A stretch of DNA of 34,261 bases from Moraxella bovis (GCF_002014975.1 NZ_MUXV01000034.1:1-34261); one strand, 5' to 3'. Positions 16,527 to 25,898 are shown, numbered from the stretch's first letter. The notes: a model not told the origin generated them from the letters alone. Translations and numbers: made by a program.

Positions 16527-17394
16527 GGCGATGTCCTTGTGTCCGTTAAACATAGAAAGTGAAAAATTATGATAAAATTTAACCAAAAAATGGTCATTTG
16601 GCAAGGGCTGATTTAAACTGATGAGTCATTTATAAAGATGCTGATAAACACTTGAAAAACATAACAATAATCAAAAATCATTATCATTTAATGAATATGA
16701 ACAATTGTTTTATAATTTTTAATTAAAATTCTAAAAAGCAAAACATGAATTTTTTGACTGTTTTATGATATAATCTGATGAAAAGCATTGATTTTTATTG
16801 AAATTTTAAAAATGACTTATTAGTTTATACATTAGTATTGCAATTTTCATTTTTAAAAAATTATCAAGAAACGATTTTACAATAATGATGGTTTTTGTGA
16901 ATATTTGCTACTTTATGCTATTTATCTATAAATTAATACCGTCTATCGTCAGTTTACAATGTAATGATTGACCATTTAGCCAAATCGCCTATATTAAAAC
17001 TAAGTTTTTTATTCTAACCTTAATTTACTTTTTGCTTAATCATGGCATATATGTCATTATCATCATATTGGCATTATTGATGGTTAAGCCACTGCGAAGA
17101 AACTGCCAAATTTTAGTTAAACCGTTTGGTTGTTGCGTGATGATGTCCCCTGTGATGATTGGCTAAACTTGTCATCATGGGTAAATCCAAGCCATGAGCT
17201 TGATGGCGATATCATCATGATTTATCTGTCTTATCCATTGATGTCAAGTAACCCTAAGCGTAATGGCTTAGAAGTGCTTGAAGACCCATCATGGATGACA
17301 TGGATATCTAACACAGCAATCGCACCACATATTATTGCATTGTGTTATTTATGATGTAAATCGTGCGGTGTTTACGGTAAGATAGGAGAATATT
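16527..17394. other. AT-rich intergenic region with possible Fur-like half-site and extended -10
   Basis: This region of about 870 bp has no convincing gene; the frames in it are short and lack recognisable features. An ATCATTATC stretch at 16678-16686 resembles half of a Fur box but the other half is weak. TGATATAAT at 16766-16774 is a good extended -10 pointing right, over 600 bases from the next gene, so a small RNA or long leader is possible. Nothing firmer can be said. Confidence 0.3.
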
Positions 17395-18693
17395 ATGCAA
17401 ATCATTCGCACCAATAATCACCGATTTTATTATTCATTTTATGCCAATAACCCAGCAATATTAGACAATAATAACACCAATCCAAATTTTAAAGCGACAA
17501 CATTTAAGCCATTTATCATTCAAAAATCCGCCCTATGCTTATCGGAGCTTAACGAACAAACCAAAAAAAGTCTTTTTGGTAAATTTGCCCAACGACTAAA
17601 TACCCCAAACAAACCCGTGGCAACGCTTGCCAAATGGGTGCTGTGTCTTGGCACGGTGTCACTGCTTTCTTTGCCCGTCAAGGGTTTTTTGACGCCAAGC
17701 ATGGATTCTACGCCATCATCTGCCATGTCTGCATTAGATGGCGTAAAACAAAAGGGTGAGATTGTCATCGCCACGACCAAGGGTGACAGCACGGTGTTCA
17801 ACCATGGCGACATTCAGCATGGTTTTGGTCATGACATTGCCGACCGCTATGCCGATAGACTTGGCGTTAGCCTAAATCTTAAAGTCTATGACACTGAGCA
17901 AGAAGCTCTAAATGCCTTTAAAGCAGGCGATGTCGATGGACTGCTTGGTGAGAGTTACGAAGGCATGGCAAGCGTGCCATTGGCGTGTAATGATGACACA
18001 GCAAAAAAAGTCTCAGGGTATGGTCTTAATGCCAATATGTCGCTCATGTTTCATACCAAGGATAACAGTCTGGTACAGCATGCCAAAAATTTTTTATGCA
18101 GTCCTGATGAGCTGGCAATCACAGGCTCTACGGCACGTTTTTATGATCAAACGTTGTTGGCAAATGAGTACAGTGATAAGCATTTTAAAAGAGCGTTAAA
18201 ACAGCGTTTACCGTTGTATGAAAATGCCTTTAAACGTGGGGCAAAAGCTCATAACCACGACTGGCAAGTTCTGGCGGTCATCAGCTATCAAGAATCGCAC
18301 CTTGACCCTAATGCCATCTCACGCACAGGTGTTGAGGGGCTCATGATGCTAACCCAAGACACCGCCAAAGCAATGGGCGTAAAAAACCGTACCGATGCTG
18401 TCCAAAGTATCCAAGGCGGTGCCAAATACCTAGAAGTGCTAGAAAAGCTCTATACAGATGTACCAGATTCGGAGCGTTTGTGGTTCGTGCTGGCGTCTTA
18501 TAACATGGGACCTAATGCCGTCAAACGCATTCAGAGTGAGCTAAACGCCAAAGGGCGAGATGGTAATAGTTGGGCAGAGGTTTATGGTTATCTGGCTCGC
18601 AATGCCAGTAAAAATGGGCGATATGTACAGTGCATGCACTATGTATCAAACATTCGTGCGTATCTTGAAAGCATCAAAACCATGCAAGTTTGA
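17395..18693 (+). CDS. MltF-like membrane-bound lytic transglycosylase
   Basis: The protein (432 residues) would cleave peptidoglycan glycan strands in the periplasm. It has about 78 N-terminal residues before a hydrophobic segment (WVLCLGTVSLLSLP, about 81-94), then a short SBP_bac_3-like domain (GEIVIATTKGD to about residue 260). The C-terminal SLT domain has the catalytic Glu300 in VISYQESHLDP, then GLMMLTQDTAKAMGV and FVLASYNMGPNAV. The domain order matches MltF, but at 432 residues it is shorter than E. coli MltF (about 518) and the binding-protein domain seems trimmed. The long N-terminal segment before the membrane helix is unusual. AGGAG lies 8 bases before ATG 17395. Confidence 0.85.
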   Translation: MQIIRTNNHRFYYSFYANNPAILDNNNTNPNFKATTFKPFIIQKSALCLSELNEQTKKSLFGKFAQRLNTPNKPVATLAKWVLCLGTVSLLSLPVKGFLTPSMDSTPSSAMSALDGVKQKGEIVIATTKGDSTVFNHGDIQHGFGHDIADRYADRLGVSLNLKVYDTEQEALNAFKAGDVDGLLGESYEGMASVPLACNDDTAKKVSGYGLNANMSLMFHTKDNSLVQHAKNFLCSPDELAITGSTARFYDQTLLANEYSDKHFKRALKQRLPLYENAFKRGAKAHNHDWQVLAVISYQESHLDPNAISRTGVEGLMMLTQDTAKAMGVKNRTDAVQSIQGGAKYLEVLEKLYTDVPDSERLWFVLASYNMGPNAVKRIQSELNAKGRDGNSWAEVYGYLARNASKNGRYVQCMHYVSNIRAYLESIKTMQV

Positions 18694-18720
18694 TTGATGG
18701 TAAAGATGCCATTTGGTGAT

Positions 18721-18751
18721 ATTAGGGCGTCCCTACCATTTACGCCCTAAT
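18721..18751 (+). terminator. Hairpin downstream of the lytic transglycosylase gene
   Basis: ATTAGGGCGT (18721-18730) pairs with ACGCCCTAAT (18742-18751), a 10-bp stem with an 11-base loop. The T run follows after a gap (TTATTAGAAAATTATTTTTT), so it is a plausible but not classical terminator. Confidence 0.55.
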
Positions 18752-18937
18752 TATTAGAAAATTATTTTTTTAGATTGCAGGAGTGAATTGCAATCTGCCT
18801 TTGATAAATCAATTGCTTGTATAAGTTGAAAATAGGGCTAAAAAGCCTGATAAAAGGTGTTTTGAGTGTGTCTAACACGATCAGCATACGCCCTAGACAG
18901 CCCAAGTGGCTGTCATTTTTATGCCCATGTCCCAACC

Positions 18938-18953
18938 TACCCCTAAAGTAGCA
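18938..18953. promoter_or_regulatory. Candidate NarL/NarP 7-2-7 site upstream of narK
   Basis: TACCCCT-AA-AGTAGCA fits the NarL/NarP 7-2-7 pattern (TACYNMT, 2 bases, AKNRGTA) at 13 of 14 heptamer positions. It lies about 100 bases upstream of the narK start. A related sequence lies upstream of narG at 22012-22027. No narXL or narQP genes are in the window. Confidence 0.4.
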
Positions 18954-19049
18954 TCCGCCCCCTACCTTATTCATCATTAGGATAAGCGAAAAGTTGCCCA
19001 ATTCCCCTTAAAATAACCCCAAATCTTAAAATTTCCCTAAGGGGGCAAC

Positions 19050-20399
19050 ATGAGTGCAAAAAATGAACTAAAAGGCGGGGGCGTGATTCACGACTGGCGA
19101 CCCGAAGATGATGAGTTTTGGGAAAATGGCGGTAAACAGACCGCCAGTCGCAACCTATGGATTTCTATTCCTGCTCTACTGCTAGGCTTTGCGGTGTGGG
19201 TGATTTGGTCGGTGGTGGTCGTGCGTATGCCTGACGCTGGCTTTAATTTTACCAAAGACCAGCTGTTTTGGCTTACTGCCTTACCTGCCTTATCAGGGGC
19301 GACTTTGCGGATTTTTTATTCGTTTATGGTGCCTGTGTTTGGCGGTCGGCGGTGGACGGCTCTATCCACGGCAAGTCTGCTGATTCCCATGCTGTGGATG
19401 GGCTTTGCTCTACAAAACCCCAATACGCCATTTAGCGTCTTTGTCATCATCGCCCTGCTTTGTGGATTGGGTGGGGGCAACTTTTCGTCTAGCATGTCCA
19501 ACATCTCGTTTTTTTATCCCAAATCCAAGCAAGGCACGGCTTTGGGGCTAAATGCAGGGCTTGGCAATCTAGGCGTATCTACCGTGCAGTTTGTCGTGCC
19601 TGCGGTCATCGGCTTGTCAATCATCGGCACAGGCGTTACGCTTGACAACGGCAAGAGCCTATATCTACACAACGCCGCCTTTGTGTGGGTGCCGTTTATC
19701 GCACTTATGGCGATACTGGCGTGGTTTTTTATGAATGACTTATCGTCCGCCAAAGCGTCTTTTAAAGACCAGTCTGTCATTTTCAAACGCTATCACAACT
19801 GGGTCATGTGTATCCTATATCTTGGCACGTTTGGCTCGTTCATCGGCTTTTCGGCGGCGTTCCCCATGCTTATCAAGCAGTCTTTTGCTGATGTTGATCC
19901 GCTAAGAGTCGCTTTTCTTGGACCTTTGGTTGGGGCGATGTTTCGTCCTGTTGGGGGTTGGCTCGCTGACAAGATGGGCGGAGCTAGGGTTACGTTTTTT
20001 AACTTCATTGTTATGGCGGCAGCGACCATTGGCGTGATTGTCTTTTTGCCAAAAAATGGCACAGGCGGTAGTTTTGCAGGGTATTTTGCGTGCTTTATGG
20101 TGCTGTTTATTACCACAGGTATCGGCAATGGCTCAACGTTTCGTATGATTCCTGTCATCTTTCGCACCCTACACGAACGCAAAAACTCGCCCGACCTTGT
20201 CAATGTCGCCAGAAAAGAATCGGCGGCGGTGGTCGGCTTTACAGGGGCGTTCGCGGCTTATGGTGGGTTTTTTATTCCCAAGATGTTCGGCTGGTTTGGG
20301 GCGAACAGCACGCTTATCATGCTTATCGTCTTTTATGTGATTTGCCTTGTGATTACATGGTGGTATTATAGCCGTAAAGGGGCCCAATATCCGTGCTAA
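19050..20399 (+). CDS. narK: Nitrate/nitrite transporter NarK (major facilitator superfamily)
   Basis: This is an inner-membrane MFS protein of 449 residues with 12 predicted helices that exchanges nitrate for nitrite. The N-terminus (VIHDWRPEDDEFWENGGKQT then ASRNLWISIPALLLGFAVWV) follows E. coli NarK closely. The signatures FNFTKDQLFWLTALPALSGA, SFMVPVFGGRRWTA (with the nearby Arg of the substrate site, SGATLRIFYS), the nitrate-signature glycines (CGLGGGNFSSSMSNISFFYP, then LGLNAGLGNLGVS) and the second Arg region (LVGAMFRPVGGWLAD) are all present. AAGGGGG precedes ATG 19050. It heads the nitrate locus but is separated from narG by 1.7 kb. A terminator follows at 20409-20439. Confidence 0.95.
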   Translation: MSAKNELKGGGVIHDWRPEDDEFWENGGKQTASRNLWISIPALLLGFAVWVIWSVVVVRMPDAGFNFTKDQLFWLTALPALSGATLRIFYSFMVPVFGGRRWTALSTASLLIPMLWMGFALQNPNTPFSVFVIIALLCGLGGGNFSSSMSNISFFYPKSKQGTALGLNAGLGNLGVSTVQFVVPAVIGLSIIGTGVTLDNGKSLYLHNAAFVWVPFIALMAILAWFFMNDLSSAKASFKDQSVIFKRYHNWVMCILYLGTFGSFIGFSAAFPMLIKQSFADVDPLRVAFLGPLVGAMFRPVGGWLADKMGGARVTFFNFIVMAAATIGVIVFLPKNGTGGSFAGYFACFMVLFITTGIGNGSTFRMIPVIFRTLHERKNSPDLVNVARKESAAVVGFTGAFAAYGGFFIPKMFGWFGANSTLIMLIVFYVICLVITWWYYSRKGAQYPC

Positions 20400-20408
20400 G
20401 GCTGACCA

Positions 20409-20439
20409 AAAAAACGCTACTTTTTAAGTGGCGTTTTTT
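20409..20439 (+). terminator. Rho-independent terminator downstream of narK
   Basis: AAAACGCTAC (20411-20420) pairs with GTGGCGTTTT (20429-20438, one G-U pair), followed by a T-rich run and then TTATTTTTTT. It lies 10 bases after the narK stop. Confidence 0.85.
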
Positions 20440-20497
20440 GTTATTTTTTTGTTGTAATGGGTGGGGGTTTGATAATCTTACTAACTTTGATAATAAA

Positions 20498-20523
20498 AGG
20501 TGCGTATTACGTACCTTACGTCC
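20498..20523. repeat. Third copy of the GTGCGT...ACG intergenic repeat
   Basis: AGGTGCGTATTACGTACCTT here resembles the copies at 721-783. It forms an imperfect palindrome in the spacer after narK. Confidence 0.45.
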
Positions 20524-20673
20524 TTTCTTAAACCCCACCACAATAAACCAACCACACACTCTGCAATAAATGGGATAATTCAAAACAATGTGGGACAAGT
20601 TAAGATAGACCAAATTGCAAGAGCGTTACACTGGGTGCAACAAGTTGGGTGGGGTGTAATTTTGAGTTTTGAG

Positions 20674-20704
20674 AAAAGACAGGTAAAAATGCCTGTCTTT
20701 TTTA
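20674..20704. terminator. Orphan terminator-like hairpin before the prophage remnant
   Basis: AAAAGACAGG (20674-20683) pairs with CCTGTCTTTT (20692-20701), followed by TTT. No intact plus-strand gene ends just upstream; on the minus strand it would follow the phage gene remnant that ends at 20742. Confidence 0.65.
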
Positions 20705-20741
20705 TTGCCTTATTTTAACACATAAACTGGCGGGTGGGTTT

Positions 20742-20873
20742 TTAGGTGCCAGATGTCAGGGCGGATAGGGCAACCTCCATTAACCGTCTATCGCCATCGC
20801 TTTGTAATTGCCCGTCAGGGGAAATGGGTAAAAATGGGCGGGCTGGTAGCGTTACTGATTTGACTTTTACAAA
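20742..20873 (-). pseudogene. Prophage remnant, possible virion morphogenesis protein C-terminus
   Basis: The minus-strand segment reads FVKVKSVTLPARPFLPISPD and then GQLQSDGDRRLMEVALSAL before its stop. The pattern of 'ARPFLPIS..G' near the end resembles the C-terminus of phage virion morphogenesis/tail-completion proteins. Only about 43 residues are recognisable. Upstream it changes abruptly near 20880-20920, where the plus-strand methylase fragment begins. The identity is from memory of the family and is tentative. Confidence 0.4.
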
Positions 20874-20919
20874 GCCATTTGGTGTAGCGAAAACAAGATG
20901 TGAGTGGTTTTTGGGGGGG

Positions 20920-21261
20920 CTTATCCTTGAATGCTTGGATTTTGAAAAGCTACTACAAAAATACCAAGACACCCCAAATTGCTTGCTTCTGCTTGACCCA
21001 CCTTATCTATGCACTGCACAAGGGGCTTATGCCAAGCACGGCTATTTTGGTATGACAAAGTTTTTAAGGCTTATGCAGTTTGTGCGTCCACCTTTTATCT
21101 TTTTTAGCTCCACCAAAAGCGAGTTGATGGATTATATGGCTTATGTAGAACAGTACGAGCCACCCACTTGGCAAAGGGTTGGGGGCTTTAAGCGGATTGT
21201 TGTCAATGCTCGCATTAACGCACAAATTGGCTATGAGGATAATATTTTGGTTAAGTTTTAA
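20920..21261 (+). pseudogene. Phage-type DNA adenine methylase, C-terminal fragment
   Basis: Only the last part of a D12-class N6-adenine methyltransferase remains. The segment FEKLLQKYQDTPNCLLLLDP-PY contains the DPPY catalytic motif IV, followed by an extended IFFSSTKSELMDYMA and RIVVNARINAQIGYEDNILV at the end. The plus frame is open back to ATG 20746, but residues 1-58 show nothing methylase-like, and that DNA instead encodes the phage remnant on the other strand. The SAM-binding FxGxG motif is missing, so the fragment should be inactive. Confidence 0.7.
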
Positions 21262-21351
21262 AAAGTGAAAATTCATTGCAAAAAGACTGGACTACGCTCT
21301 ATGAGTACGGCAGTATGTGCCCTATAAATTAACAAGTTAAAGGTAAATGCG

Positions 21352-21774
21352 ATGTTGGACATTCAAGCGGTTTCAAATTTTGTCCAAGAGTATGGTGTGG
21401 TAGATTTTGGGTCAGAACTAGACGATGGCAATGCTTTATGGTTTCGTGGCTCTGATGACCATTTTATCCTAATCGCTCTAAGCGATGACAAAGAGGTTGT
21501 AATGAGTGTTTGGGATAATGAAGAGTGTGGCGAGCTGATTGATGAGTTTGGGATTGGCAACATTGATGAGCTTGGTGCTTACCTAGACAAATATGCTCTA
21601 ACAAACAAGACAGCCACTGACACTACAATGATTGACATCTATGTCAAACTTATCAAAGAGAAGCTGGCGGAAAACAACATCAGCTTAAACTTTGAAGAGT
21701 GCAACCAAGCTGAGAGACTCATCATCAGGCACATTGAAGGTGAACTTGCCAAGATTGTGGAGTTTTTAAGATAA
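21352..21774 (+). CDS. Protein of unknown function (140 aa)
   Basis: I do not recognise this acidic protein of 140 residues. It has no signal peptide or membrane segment. The N-terminal half alternates short hydrophobic strands (ALWFRGSDDHFILIALSDDK, EVVMSVWDNEECG) and the C-terminal half is helical (IYVKLIKEKLAENNISLNFE). AAAGG lies 8 bases ahead of ATG 21352 and a clean terminator follows the stop, so it is a self-contained, likely expressed gene. Its place next to prophage debris suggests accessory DNA, but no function can be inferred. Confidence 0.65.
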   Translation: MLDIQAVSNFVQEYGVVDFGSELDDGNALWFRGSDDHFILIALSDDKEVVMSVWDNEECGELIDEFGIGNIDELGAYLDKYALTNKTATDTTMIDIYVKLIKEKLAENNISLNFEECNQAERLIIRHIEGELAKIVEFLR

Positions 21775-21790
21775 TCCAAATCTAAAAATA

Positions 21791-21826
21791 AAAATACCCC
21801 AAGCTGTGAAGTTTGGGGTATTTTTT
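21791..21826 (+). terminator. Rho-independent terminator after the 140-aa gene
   Basis: AAAATACCCCAA (21791-21802) pairs with TTGGGGTATTTT (21813-21824), and the T run continues to 21826. Confidence 0.85.
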
Positions 21827-22011
21827 ATGGGAATTGGTCAAAATGAAATTGTTTTGCACCTAGTGAAAGGAAATCAAAAAGGGATTTATTGCAAAAATGG
21901 ACGAGATTTTTCGCGGCGGGCATCACTTTCTAACAACAAACAGAACATAACAACCTCGCACCCGCCTAAAATTGACAGTTATCATCAAAAAACCCAACCC
22001 CACGCCACACC

Positions 22012-22027
22012 TACCCCCTTAGTATTA
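22012..22027. promoter_or_regulatory. Weak NarL/NarP-like site upstream of narG
   Basis: TACCCCC-TT-AGTATTA resembles the site ahead of narK (TACCCCT-AA-AGTAGCA) and lies about 110 bases before the narG ATG. The right half is poor, so it is tentative. TATAGT at 22072-22077 may be the -10 of narG. Confidence 0.3.
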
Positions 22028-22134
22028 TCCCCCTAGCCGTCAAGTTAATACCTTAATTTGGCGGTTTTCTTTATAGTGAGCTCATCAATTTAGCCAAAAA
22101 CTTTTTAAGTTTAGCCAACCCATAAGGGGGATTT

Positions 22135-24969
22135 ATGAGCCATTTATTAGACCAATTTCGTTTTTTTAAGAGAAAAACGGGCGAATACGCTGACGGACAC
22201 GGCGAGATTCGTGATGAAAACCGTGATTGGGAGAACAGCTATCGCAGTCGTTGGCAGTTTGACAAAATCGTCCGCTCAACTCATGGCGTGAACTGTACAG
22301 GCTCATGCTCATGGAAAATCTATGTCAAAAACGGACTGGTAACGTGGGAGACTCAGCAAACCGACTACCCACGCACACGCCCAGACCTGCCCAACCACGA
22401 ACCCCGTGGCTGTCCCCGTGGTGCGTCTTATAGTTGGTATATGTACTCTGCCAACCGTGTCAAATACCCCAAAGTGCGTAAACCCTTGCTAAAACTTTGG
22501 CGTGAAGCCAAGGCAGCCCATAAAAACCCTGTGGACGCATGGGCAAGTATCGTAACTGACCCAACCAAGACCGAGCAGTACAAATCCAAGCGTGGCATGG
22601 GGGGCTTTGTCCGCTCGTCATGGAATGAAGTGGTGGAAATCATCGCTGCTGCCAACATCTATACCGCCAAAACCTTTGGTCCTGACCGCATCATTGGTTT
22701 CTCGCCCATTCCTGCCATGAGTATGATTAGCTATGCCGCTGGCTCTCGCTATTTGTCGCTTATCGGTGGGGTGTGTTTGTCGTTTTATGATTGGTATTGC
22801 GATTTGCCACCTGCATCTCCGATGACGTGGGGTGAGCAGACAGACGTGCCAGAAGCTGCCGACTGGTACAACTCTGACTACATCATCGCATGGGGGTCAA
22901 ACGTACCGCAGACCCGTACCCCTGACGCTCACTTTTTTACCGAAGTGCGTTATAAAGGCACAAAAACTGTCGCCATCACCCCTGACTATGCCGAGATTGC
23001 CAAGCTGTGCGACCTATGGCTAAACCCAAAACAAGGCACAGACGCCGCTCTTGCTCAGGCGTTTTGTCATGTGATTATCAAAGAATTTTATCTAAAAAAT
23101 CCAAGTGCCTACTTTACCGATTATGCCAAACGCTACACCGATTTGCCCATGCTTGTCATGGTCGAAGGCGAAGGGCAATCGGCACGAGCAGGGCGGTTCC
23201 TGCGTGCGTCTGACTTGGTGGACAACCTAGGTCAAGACAACAACCCCGAATGGAAAACCATCGCCATCAATAATAATGGCGAGCTGGTGTCGCCTTATGG
23301 GGCGATTGGCTACCGTTGGGGCGAGAGCGGTCGTTGGAACTTGGAGAGTAAAGAAGGTAGAAACAACACAGACGTGGATTTGGCTTTGACCCTAAAAGGC
23401 TCAGGCGAGGCGGCAACAGTTGGCATGGACTACTTTGGCGGTGATGAACACCCTTACTTTACCGCCGCCGAAGGGGACAATATCCAGTACAAAAATGTGC
23501 CTTGCAAAACGCTTACACTAGCCAATGACAAAACAGTCAAAGTGGTAACAGTCTTTGATTTAATGCTTGCCAATCTTGGCGTGGACAATGGCGTGGGCGG
23601 TCAGCACGTAACTGATGATTATAATGATGAAACCGTGGCAGGCACGCCTGCTTGGCAAGAGAAAATCACAGGCGTAAGCCGTGAAAAAGTCATTCAAATC
23701 GCTCGTGAATTTGCCGACAATGCCGACAAGACTCATGGCAAATCGATGGTCATCATCGGGGCAGGCATGAACCACTGGTATCACATGGACATGAACTACC
23801 GTGGCGTTATCAATATGCTTATGCTGTGTGGCTGTATCGGTCAGTCAGGGGGCGGTTGGGCTCATTATGTCGGTCAAGAAAAACTAAGACCGCAGACAGG
23901 CTGGGCTCCTGTTGCCTTTGCCTTAGACTGGCACAGACCGCCACGCCACATGAATGGCACGAGCTTCTTTTATAACCATAGCTCACAATGGCGACACGAA
24001 AAAGTCTCGGCTCATGAGATTTTATCGCCACACGCTGACAAATCAGAGTTTCCTGAGCATATGCTCGACTACAACGTGCGTGCCGAACGTGCAGGCTGGC
24101 TACCGTCTGCCCCACAGCTTAACATGAACCCCTTGGAGCTTGGTCGTCTTGCCAAGTCATCAGGGCAGGACATTGAGAGCTATGTCGTGGACAATCTGGC
24201 AAATGGCAACGTTCGTTTTGCTGCTGAGTCGCCTGACAATCCTGCCAACTTCCCAAGAAACCTATTCATCTGGCGGTCAAACCTGCTTGGCTCATCGGGT
24301 AAGGGGCATGAATATATGCTTCACTACCTACTAGGCACCAAGCACGGTATCCTAGGCGAAGAGACCATTCATGATGGCATTCGCCCAACTGAGATTGACT
24401 TTGAGCCAAATGGGGCAACGGGCAAACTTGACCTTGTTACCACGCTTGATTTTAGAATGTCGTCCACCTGTCTGTACTCAGACATCGTGCTACCGACTGC
24501 CACATGGTACGAAAAAGACGACTTAAACACGTCCGATATGCACCCCTTTATCCACCCATTGACCGCTGCCACCGACCCTGCGTGGGAGTCCAAGACGGAC
24601 TGGGAGATTTATAAGCTTATCGCCCAAAAATTCTCCGAGCTGTCAGTCGGTCATCTTGGTGTGGAAACAGACATCGTAACCTTGCCCATGCAACACGACT
24701 CAGAGGGCGAGCTGGCTCAGCCCTTTGGTGGAACCGACTGGAAAACCCAAGGCGTACGCCCAGTACCTGGTAAGAACTGCCCACACATCAAAGTTGTGGA
24801 GCGTGATTATCCGTCCACTTATGCCAAATTTACATCGCTTGGCACGCTCATGGATGAGCTCGGCAACGGCTCCAAAGGTATCACATGGGACACCAAGGAA
24901 GAAGTCAAACTACTTGGCGAGCTAAACTACACCGTTACCGAAGACAACGTAGCTCATGCTCGCCCCTGA
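22135..24969 (+). pseudogene. narG: narG, N-terminal 944 codons (respiratory nitrate reductase alpha subunit, frame broken)
   Basis: NarG is the molybdenum bis-MGD catalytic subunit of the membrane-bound nitrate reductase, normally about 1240-1250 residues on the cytoplasmic face of the inner membrane. This frame holds the N-terminus, the FS0 cluster ligands (His50, Cys54, Cys58 in HGVNCTGSCSW, plus Cys93 in RGCPRGASYSW), the molybdenum-site segment CLSFYDWYCDLPPASP, and most Mo-bisPGD contacts (ARHMN-like GTSFFYNHSSQWR, FIWRSNLLGSSGKGHEYM, STCLYSDIVLPTATWYEKDD). It then stops at TGA 24967-24969 after NYTVTEDNVAHARP. The remaining C-terminal domain follows in the next frame. The start has AAGGGGG 6-7 bases upstream. 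Confidence 0.93.
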
Positions 24970-25840
24970 GACCAACGGACACGTGGCGGTCAAGGCATGG
25001 GCGGACTTGTCAAGCAATACAGGAAGAGACCACACGCACCTTGCCAAATCGTCTGAGCATGAAAAAATCCGTTTCCGTGACATTGTCGCTCAGCCCCGTA
25101 AGATTATCTCATCCCCAACTTGGTCAGGACTAGAATCCGAAAAAGTCAGCTACAATGCAGGCTACACCAACGTGCATGAGTTCATCCCTTGGCGTACCAT
25201 CACAGGTCGTCAGCAGTTCTACCAAGATCACCCTTGGATGCAGGCGTTTGGCGAGCAGTTGCAACAGTATCGCCCACCGATTGACACAAGAACGACAGAC
25301 GAGCTAAAACGCTATAAGTCAAACGGCAACAAAGAGATTGTACTAAACTTCTTAACGCCACACCAAAAATGGGGCATCCACAGTACTTACTCTGAGAACC
25401 TGCTCATGCTAACGCTGTCCCGTGGTGGTCCTATCGTGTGGATGAGTGAGATTGATGCCAAAAAAGCAGGTATCGAAGACAACGACTGGATTGAAGTCTT
25501 TAACCACAACGGCACCATCACCGCCCGTGCGGTCGTCTCTCAGCGTGTCAAAGAAGGCATGACAATGATGTATCACGCCCAAGAAAAGCTTGTGAACATC
25601 CCTGGTTCTGAAAACTCAGGCACCCGTGGTGGTATTCATAACTCAGTAACTCGGGCAATTCTAAAACCTACGCACATGATTGGCGGTTATGCCCAGCAAG
25701 CGTACGGCTTTAACTACTATGGTACGGTCGGCTGTAACCGTGATGAGTTCGTGGTGGTGCGTAAGATGGCGAACATCGATTGGCTAGAGGGCAAGCCTGA
25801 TGACAGACTGCCACGTCCACTGCCTACTACTTTGGACTGA
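24956..25840 (+). pseudogene. narG: narG, C-terminal part in the +1 frame
   Basis: This frame continues the NarG sequence: LAPETNGHVAVKAWADL, then EKIRFRDIVAQPRKIISSPT, VNIPGSENSGTRGGIHNSVT and AYGFNYYGTVGCNRDEFVVV, all C-terminal NarG hallmarks including the molybdopterin-binding domain IV. The apparent ATG at 24956 is only an internal Met codon and no ribosome binding site precedes it. Joined at the Pro codon, the two parts give about 1234 residues, some 13-17 fewer than typical, so sequence is missing as well as out of frame. A 13-bp-stem hairpin and the narH ribosome binding site follow. Confidence 0.92.
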
Positions 25841-25852
25841 TAAACCGCCCTG

Positions 25853-25898
25853 TTTATCCCTTTTGGTAGGATAGCAAGCCTTTGACAAAAGGGATAAA
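25853..25898 (+). other. Intercistronic hairpin between narG and narH
   Basis: TTTATCCCTTTTG (25853-25865) pairs perfectly with CAAAAGGGATAAA (25886-25898) around a 20-base loop. There is no T run after it, so it is more likely an mRNA processing or stability element than a terminator. A second AT-rich stem (GTTCTTTT at 25924-25931 with AAAAGAAC at 25942-25949) lies between it and the narH ribosome binding site. Confidence 0.6.

Noticed and set aside
16754..16774. TTGACT plus TATAAT as a full promoter
   Set aside because: The spacing is only 9 bases, too short for a -35/-10 pair; the -10 can only act as an extended -10.
17130..17354. A 74-codon plus-strand frame before mltF
   Set aside because: No ribosome binding site, no recognisable domain and composition like random AT-rich DNA.
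18801..18812. FNR-like box TTGAT-AA-ATCAA upstream of narK
   Set aside because: The spacer is 2 bases where FNR needs 4, so the match is probably fortuitous.
18762..19001. A 79-codon minus-strand frame between mltF and narK
   Set aside because: It covers the presumed narK regulatory region and has no supported start or known domain.
24956..25840. The second narG frame as an independent gene starting at ATG 24956
   Set aside because: It has no ribosome binding site and begins in the middle of a conserved NarG domain, so it is the broken continuation of narG.
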